NCBI GenBank assembly: GCA_023091735.1
Contig: JALKBU010001412.1
Span: 1 to 11,350 of the forward strand
From: Trichomonas tenax
Taxonomy: Eukaryota > Parabasalia > Trichomonadida > Trichomonadidae
Reading direction: 5' to 3'
DNA length: 11,350 nucleotides
Made by a program: the position numbers and the translations under genes. Below are positions 6,488-11,350 of this stretch, piece after piece (position 1 is the first letter of the stretch; each line of letters opens with the position of its first letter). A model generated the notes under the pieces. That model was not told where the DNA came from and did no database searches. It saw only the letters and a program-made list of their open reading frames with translations.

Positions 6488-7017
6488 AACTCACCCCGAA
6501 AAGTTAACTTTATCCGCCTTATTGTTTAATAACTGTTGAACATTGATAATTTCATCATTGTTTTTAATTATTACCGCCTTTGTCTGCAATCCGTCAGTGA
6601 ATTCAGAAATCACATATGTAGGAGCTTCTGGTGGTATAATCGTTTCTGATCCGTCTTCATTTTAATTGTTTCACCTTCTCTTCCTTCTTTCGTAAATCCC
6701 TCAATTTCATGAACCGTTAAACGTTTGATATTTTGATGTTCATGATTGACATCTGCTTTATTATTTAATTCTGTCATTAAGTATTTATCATTAATATTTA
6801 TTTCCTGAGTATATATTTTACCCACTTTTATGTTTGTCTGTTCTGGTTCTTCTTCTAAAAATTCAGTGTCGTGATCATCGGGGTATTTCATGAAAGATGT
6901 TAGATTATCATTAATTAAACATATCTGTCGTAACAACTCAGCAACTGTGAATGTAATAGTTAATTCATTATTTCTTTCTGTTCCTTCGAATGATATGTTA
7001 TTATCTTTTATGACTTG

Positions 7018-7041
7018 ATTTATATATTTATATATTTATAT
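7018..7041. repeat. Three tandem copies of ATTTATAT within the fibre-like gene
   Basis: Units at 7018-7025, 7026-7033 and 7034-7041 are identical. The two extra units add 16 bases, which shifts the reading frame by one and creates the TAA at 7028-7030. With a single unit the minus-strand coding would pass smoothly from ...LLNYIN into the next segment. Confidence 0.8.
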
Positions 7042-7591
7042 AATTTAATAACACACCGTAACGAGGATATAATTTATTAAATTTTTCAGCAATTGTCGGT
7101 TCATGTACTTCTTCTTCAGGCGTTTCATTTTCATTAACAGCTCTTAATTTTACACTACGCAGTACGACATTAGTGCCAGCACGTGAAAAATTCTGTAAAA
7201 ACCACTGAACTCGTTGAGATAGACTTAAATGACTATCCATTACCTGACCAGTTAATGATTCAACACTTGAAATTGCGTTCTGTGTTGCTCTGTTAGTATC
7301 ATTAACGAAGGTCGTGAATTGATTCAGTGTATTATTTGTGACGCCTATACTATCTTCTAAACCATTAACGATTCCAGTCATAGTATGTGTGAAATCATCA
7401 ATTCTCTGAATCCATGTTGATAAGCTACTAAAAACATCATTACCCGTCGATATTGTATTTAACACAGCCCTTAACGTGTCCAATCCTTCTGCTTTAGCCA
7501 TAAATGCTGATAGTTTTGTTACTTGTAACTGTAATGCAGTAAATGAAGCTGCAGTGAGACCTGTGTTGAATGCGTTCCATCCTCTTGCGTA

Positions 7592-7720
7592 AGCTCCGTC
7601 TTCACCATCCTTACTATCTAATCCATCAAGTCCAGTAGGTCCTCTTTCGAAAAACCTTTTCTCCTCTTTCTCCTTTATCTCCTTTCTCTCCTCTCTCTCT
7701 TCTCTTTCGCCTTTATCTCC
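7592..7720 (-). repeat. Eroded collagen-like Gly-X-Y run
   Basis: On the minus strand, residues 151-193 have triplet spacing. The first two glycine positions are GGA and GGC. The following ones are GAA, GAG, AAG, AAG, GAG and AGG, each reachable from GGA or GGG by G-to-A changes. A cleaner Gly-X-Y stretch follows (GPTGLDGLDSKDGEDG). The DNA is a nearly pure purine strand here, so slippage may also have contributed. Confidence 0.6.
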
Positions 7721-8170
7721 TTTCAATTCCTCTTTATGCTCTTCATAATATTCCAAACTCATTAAATTTACATGTTCAGGTGTCCCAGCGATTCCATCAA
7801 TTATTTTATCATTAATTTTTAAATGTTTTATAAATTCGATGGTGCCTTGCACCTGGGACTGAAAGTCCTTAGCATCAGTAATTTTTATATTTGTGCCAAT
7901 AAATTCTATGATACTTTTAATACGATATAATGAATTCACTATTGATTCATCAACTGTTGCGTCCCTGTAAATAATCATATCGCCATTAATGAAAGGAACA
8001 GATGCAATTGTTGTTTTTGGATCGAATGTATCATGTTGATCAAAATATATTCTTTTACTAGTTGTTCCATTACTTATAATTAGGAATTCACTGTCGAAAG
8101 TTAATTTATACTTTCCATAATATAAAGACTTACTTCTTTCACTTTGATACGAGTATTCATTAATAGACAT

Positions 8171-8187
8171 TTTTAATATTAATAAAA
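8171..8187. promoter_or_regulatory. 17-bp AT-only divergent intergenic region
   Basis: The start codons of the leftward fibre-like gene (8170) and the rightward gene (8188) are separated by 17 bases made only of A and T. Any core promoters must lie in it or within the opposite coding sequence. The AAAAGTGnCA motif of the host genes is not present, so the element seems to use different start signals. Confidence 0.45.
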
Positions 8188-8896
8188 ATGTTGTATTATT
8201 TGAAATCTAATGATCCGAACGATTATGGTACACTTAAATTTTCAGGTACTCCTATAGCAACAACGGAGCAATTAATGTTTAGAATAAAAAAATTTTTCAA
8301 CCATTTCATCATTTATTATTACAGATGAGACAGACTTTATGAAAATAAAAATAAATGAAAACATTCACACATTCAAATTTAAAGAAAAGACAAGTTATGA
8401 GATCGAAACGTTAGCAGAAGAATTGAATTTATTATTTGCTGGTGTTATTACTGTTGTATTAAATGAAGCGTCAACACTTACATTTTCTTCTCAAAATGAT
8501 TTTTAAATCATTGATGTAAGTCATAGAGTCAAGTTATTAATGGAGTTGTATTTCAAAAACTTCCCTTTAAAGTCAATGATTAAAAAATATACATAGTCAT
8601 CCGTTCCTTATCTTAATTATGGAAATAATTTATTCATTCGATCAAAAATATCAAATGTCGTGGGAATTAATACATCATTTAATCTTGAATATGTTTCCAT
8701 ATGTTATAACATTGGAATGTTCATTCCTAATCTACCTTTAATATTCAAAGACTCCGGTAATTATGTAAAAATAAATTCATTTGACCTCCTAAATCTAAGT
8801 TTTACATTAGTGGATTCGTTCAATGTACCTATTAGGCTGAAGTCACACATTAATTTAACGGTTGAAGTCATATATGAAAAGGATCTTAAAATTTAA
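8188..8896 (+). pseudogene. Maverick gene of unknown function, one frameshift and two nonsense codons
   Basis: The ATG at 8188-8190 (MLYYLKSNDPND) opens a frame stopped by TGA at 8326-8328. Coding evidently shifts by one base near 8311-8317 (FII then ITDETDF) and continues in the next frame, with TAA at 8504-8506 and TAG at 8594-8596, to the natural-looking TAA at 8894-8896. Both nonsense codons are one C-to-T change from glutamine codons. The intact product would be about 235 residues, beta-rich and with no membrane segment. It lies head-to-head with the fibre-like gene and tail-to-tail with the polymerase, overlapping it by 11 bases. A virion structural role is plausible from context, but I cannot name the protein. 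Confidence 0.62.
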
Positions 8897-10886
8897 GCTT
8901 ACGAATGAATGTATGCTGTGTCTCAACGGTGAAATTGAATTTTTTCTCGAAGCATGGACAATGACTCTTACATAAATCAAATGCTATTTCTTCTCCATCA
9001 TATAAGGCTTTATATAATTTCATAATTGAAAATTCACTATCTTTATCATAAGATCCAAAAGGAATGTGTAGATTTGATTTATCATCAATTTTTACAGGAA
9101 TAGCATCATGGAACATTTCATTAGCTGTAATAGCGATTACATCCTGTTTGACTCCTTTCATTCTGCAGTGAAAGGCTACATCATTTAATTCATTAGTGAG
9201 TTGGTCGATGTATGTCTTCTTTCCTCAAAAGATGGACTTATAAGCTAGTGATTGCTTGCCCGGTGTAATTTCTGCAAAGTTTGAATGAAATTGACCTAAA
9301 TTCTTTCCAATTAATTCTCTTCCGTATCTCTTTTGGTATTCTTCAGCAAGTCGTGGCAAGTCCTTATTATAGCAGTGCATTGAATCTGTATCTTGATAAT
9401 ATATTTCAATCCCTAAGTCCTCAGCCGTGCAAAATACTTCATTCATGATTCTTTTACTCATCGAAAGGATATTTACACCTAAGGGGCAGAAGTTGAAATG
9501 TCGACATATGCTTTTCTGAGTCTTAAATAGGATTTTATCGGATCCCTCCAATTCTTCAAATTTAATGATTTTATTATGATTCTTATTTATGTATCTCATC
9601 GCATCAACATCATTAATGAAGTTTATTTTTGTTTCAATCAGTGCAAGGATGGTCTTACCGTAAATACTATTTAAAATGAGCTTCACTATTTCCTGTAATG
9701 GGTTTCGTTCCTTCTTATATCATAGTCTTAACTCAAATAATCTTTTTATTTCATCTCTAATCCTGTAATCTCTTTTTCCATCATAATAACAACCTCTTAC
9801 AACATTACATTTAATACTTTGATATTTGATAAGATCAACGAGTGAAATTTGATCGACCATCATTCGACAGCATGTATTAGAACTCCTAGGTACATTATGA
9901 TTTGGATTTAATTCAGGATCGACAACAATTAATGGAAAATGTCGAAGTATTCTTATTTCGGTAATTTCAATTTCAGCAAAGAATCGGAAAATAAATTTAT
10001 CATGACCCTTTGGGTCTTGGGCGCAGCCCTTTGTTGGTTCAACCTGCTCATCATCAAATAAATGATTTAATAAGTAATCAATGTTTAGCATTTCATTTTT
10101 CATTACTTTCGGTATTCCTTCTAATGTGTAAAGTCTAGCAACTGCTGAAGGATAAAGTGATACAGCATCGAAATCAGTTATTAAATCCGAGCCCTGTGTC
10201 TTTGACCCTTCATTAAAACCTTTCTTGTTATCACATAACCTACACCTTCCGCCATGAATGCATCGACTGATAAATTCACGAGGTTTGTTAGCGAGATCAT
10301 AAAGGTTATCATTCGGATAATAAACTCTGTTTTCAAACAATTTATTACTTACTGAACAAATGGAAACATAATCAAACACGTTTAAACCAAATTCTTTATA
10401 TAAATCATCTCTGAACTTCATAAATCCTTCACGTCAGATTCTAACGTCTTGAGAACAATAATACCTCGAATACCTTTCTAAATCGAATGTATCATCACTT
10501 AATCTACATCCTTTAATGTCATTAATGTTTTTAATAAATGTTTCCCTGTCGTTGCTCTCTGAGCTGGAGGTATTTGACCCATTAATATACTTTAATGCAT
10601 CACTGATGATTCCAATTTTGTTAGAATTCTTTAATATCTCACTTGTGTAATATTGATAAGGAAAAACTTCTTTAGCGCCTGTCTTAAGTTTAAAGCATTC
10701 AGGAAAGTCTTTTAATGGTTTTGAAATCACTGTATACGAATCTTTAAAGAATAATCTCTTATCGTTATATTCTCCTTGAATTAACATAGTTCTTGATCCT
10801 TTAATGATCGGCGTTCCTGTTACCTTATCGAGATGCCGTAATATAAAATTAATGTCATAAGATAAATTATGAAAATATACAAGGAG
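8886..10886 (-). pseudogene. Maverick/Polinton protein-primed family B DNA polymerase, N-terminally truncated, three in-frame TGA codons
   Basis: One frame runs from a TAA at 10887-10889 down to the stop at 8886-8888, interrupted by TGA at 10434-10436, 9720-9722 and 9225-9227, with no frameshift. Exonuclease motif II is FHNLSYD (10854-10880) and III is YYCSQDV (about 10437-10460). Palm motif A is DFDAVSLYPS (10146-10175), B is LNSIYGK (9651-9680) and C is YYQDTDS (9375-9401); HGGRC precedes motif A and GKKTY follows motif C. In the intact family this enzyme replicates the element DNA from a protein primer. Exonuclease motif I and everything N-terminal are missing: coding stops at a hairpin (10895-10943). 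The catalytic residues seen look intact, so decay is probably recent. It overlaps the convergent gene end at 8886-8896. A pair of GC-rich palindromes lies in frame at 10004-10029. Confidence 0.85.
10004..10029. repeat. Two short GC-rich palindromes inside the polymerase coding sequence
   Basis: GACCC-TTT-GGGTC (10004-10016) and GGGC-GCA-GCCC (10019-10029) lie next to each other, encoding KGCAQDPKG without breaking the frame. Their GC content contrasts sharply with the surrounding AT-rich coding. They lie between motif A and the following conserved block, where an extra loop might be tolerated. Confidence 0.5.
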
Positions 10887-11097
10887 TTAGTAATAAGATG
10901 TTCGCATTCCTCGTGACTTCGCCACGAGTTCTGCGAACATCTTTTTATATAATTACCGAAAACACAAATTACAAAACGAATAATTTATTAATACTAATAT
11001 TTACGATAGAGTTAGTTTTACAAAATTAGGTCCCCAGGCGCTTTACGCTTCGGTTTCTATGTCTTATAACATTTATTCTTGAGTTTTTAATACCTCT
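10887..11097. other. Non-coding gap between the truncated polymerase and the right-edge ORF
   Basis: The first part is the nested hairpin at 10895-10943, followed by T5 and AT-rich DNA. A GC-richer patch near 11030-11055 contains GGCGCTTTACGCTTCGG, which resembles the GC-rich patch near 1103. The minus-strand frame of the right-edge ORF stays open past its TGA for about 22-23 more codons to a TAA near 11027-11029. No further gene is seen. Confidence 0.4.
10895..10943. terminator. Strong nested hairpin at the polymerase truncation point
   Basis: AAGATGTTCGCA (10895-10906) pairs perfectly with TGCGAACATCTT (10932-10943), and inside it CTCGTG (10910-10915) pairs with CACGAG (10923-10928). On the plus strand it runs into T5. 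It lies five bases beyond the last open polymerase codon and downstream of the minus-strand ORF at 11098-11349. It could be a transcript-end hairpin, or a palindromic insertion that removed the polymerase N-terminus. Confidence 0.6.
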
Positions 11098-11349
11098 TCA
11101 AGATGAACCATATAGACCAGGAATATATGGAACCGCTGCATTTATCATACTTGCTGTTGGATTAACTACCGCATTATCTGTTTCTAATAAATTCCAGTTC
11201 GGTGCATTACCACTTGATGTATGGTGAAAGTCTTTTACTTGCTTTGAAATTTTAGACTTCGTTCCTAATATCATATCTGTAGCCGCTGGAGCATGTTTAA
11301 TTCCTACATCAACTGCTTTCTTTGCCGCAAACAGTGTTGGATGTGACAT
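11098..11349 (-). CDS. Probable Maverick protein, partial or C-terminal, function unknown
   Basis: The frame begins MSHPTLFAAKKAVDVG at 11347-11349, one base from the window edge, so that Met may be internal rather than the true start. It ends with TGA at 11098-11100 (...PYIPGLYGSS). The first 30 residues are small, Ala/Lys/Val-rich and probably helical, and the end is Pro/Gly-rich. I recognise no family. It is on the same strand as the polymerase and upstream of it, and lies within what looks like the same element. The TGA may be a mutation, since coding could continue for about 22-23 codons (RGIKNSRINVIRHRN...). A minor virion or structural protein is possible but not shown. Confidence 0.45.
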   Translation of the reverse strand: MSHPTLFAAKKAVDVGIKHAPAATDMILGTKSKISKQVKDFHHTSSGNAPNWNLLETDNAVVNPTASMINAAVPYIPGLYGSS

Positions 11350-11350
11350 T

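Larger units (their letters stand above)
6491..8170 (-). pseudogene. Maverick collagen/tail-fibre-like gene, broken by two frameshifts
   Basis: The ATG at 8168-8170 (MSINEYSYQS) opens 380 codons to a TAA at 7028-7030. The coding continues in another frame to about 6660 and then in a third frame to TGA at 6491-6493. Both shifts have visible causes: three tandem copies of ATTTATAT at 7018-7041 (one copy would restore the frame) and an A4 run at 6660-6663 (A5 would restore it). Domains: a globular N-terminal part (1-150), a degraded collagen-like run (151-193, coding 7592-7720), a long helical, coiled-coil-like region (about 205-340), then segments with NNKADVNHEHQ and NNKADKVNFSG, which recall the short repeats of phage tail fibres. 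This suggests a trimeric fibre on a capsid-like particle. The assignment to a Maverick comes from the adjoining polymerase; the exact role is inferred. Confidence 0.68.

Noticed and set aside
8886..11100. TGA read as a sense codon, since all polymerase breaks are TGA
   Set aside because: Trichomonads use the standard code as far as known. The neighbouring element gene has TAA and TAG breaks plus frameshifts, and the complete ankyrin gene needs no reassigned codon. Mutation explains it more simply.
1..11350. CRISPR array, bacterial operon or riboswitch
   Set aside because: No regularly spaced repeats, ribosome binding sites or prokaryotic gene clusters are present; the gene families are eukaryotic or Maverick-type. 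I did not find a tRNA or rRNA by eye, but a covariance search would be decisive.

Overview
The window is AT-rich eukaryotic DNA, most likely from a trichomonad parabasalid (Trichomonas or Tritrichomonas; the sequence does not settle the genus). The case rests on three things. First, there is an ankyrin protein with a DUF3447-type N-terminal half, a family strongly expanded in trichomonads. Second, there are intronless genes whose start codons lie a few bases from a shared promoter-like motif. Third, there is a decayed Maverick/Polinton element with a protein-primed family B DNA polymerase, a collagen/tail-fibre-like gene and other element genes.

Layout, host part (1 to about 6400). A glycosyltransferase-61-like type II membrane protein runs off the left edge on the minus strand (1-887). 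Its promoter lies in an 18-bp-arm inverted repeat (891-931). A non-coding stretch follows (932-1447) with GC-rich hairpins, then a 64-codon minus-strand ORF (1448-1642). Next is a broken minus-strand copy of a beta-helix surface-type gene (1671 to about 3535). It is split by an 817-bp foldback/MITE-like element with 30-bp terminal inverted repeats (1991-2807), and it also holds a roughly 119-bp insert containing a scrap of a GT61-like gene. The intact ankyrin gene (3667-5025, minus) comes next. A second beta-helix copy lies on the plus strand (5187-6197), so the two copies form a large inverted duplication around the ankyrin gene. Both copies carry a TGA at the same aligned position near the N-terminus.

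Layout, Maverick part (about 6460 to 11350). A fibre-like gene lies on the minus strand (6491-8170), broken by expansion of an 8-bp tandem repeat and by loss of one base in an A run. A divergent plus-strand gene (8188-8896) starts 17 bp from it and carries one frameshift and two nonsense codons. It converges on an N-terminally truncated polymerase gene (8886-10886, minus) with three in-frame TGA codons but recognisable exonuclease II, exonuclease III, A, B and C motifs. A strong nested hairpin (10895-10943) sits at the truncation point. A further minus-strand ORF (11098-11349) reaches the right edge.

How it fits together. The left part looks like a telomere-proximal-style or otherwise repeat-rich host gene-family neighbourhood. 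The right part is a dead, capsid-encoding-type selfish element. Most apparent coding breaks are transitions, homopolymer slips or tandem-repeat slips, as expected of neutral decay. The best candidates for something undescribed are the shared AAAAGTGnCA start-site motif, the foldback element, and the scattered GC-rich palindromes, including one pair lying in frame inside the polymerase and two at gene 3' ends.
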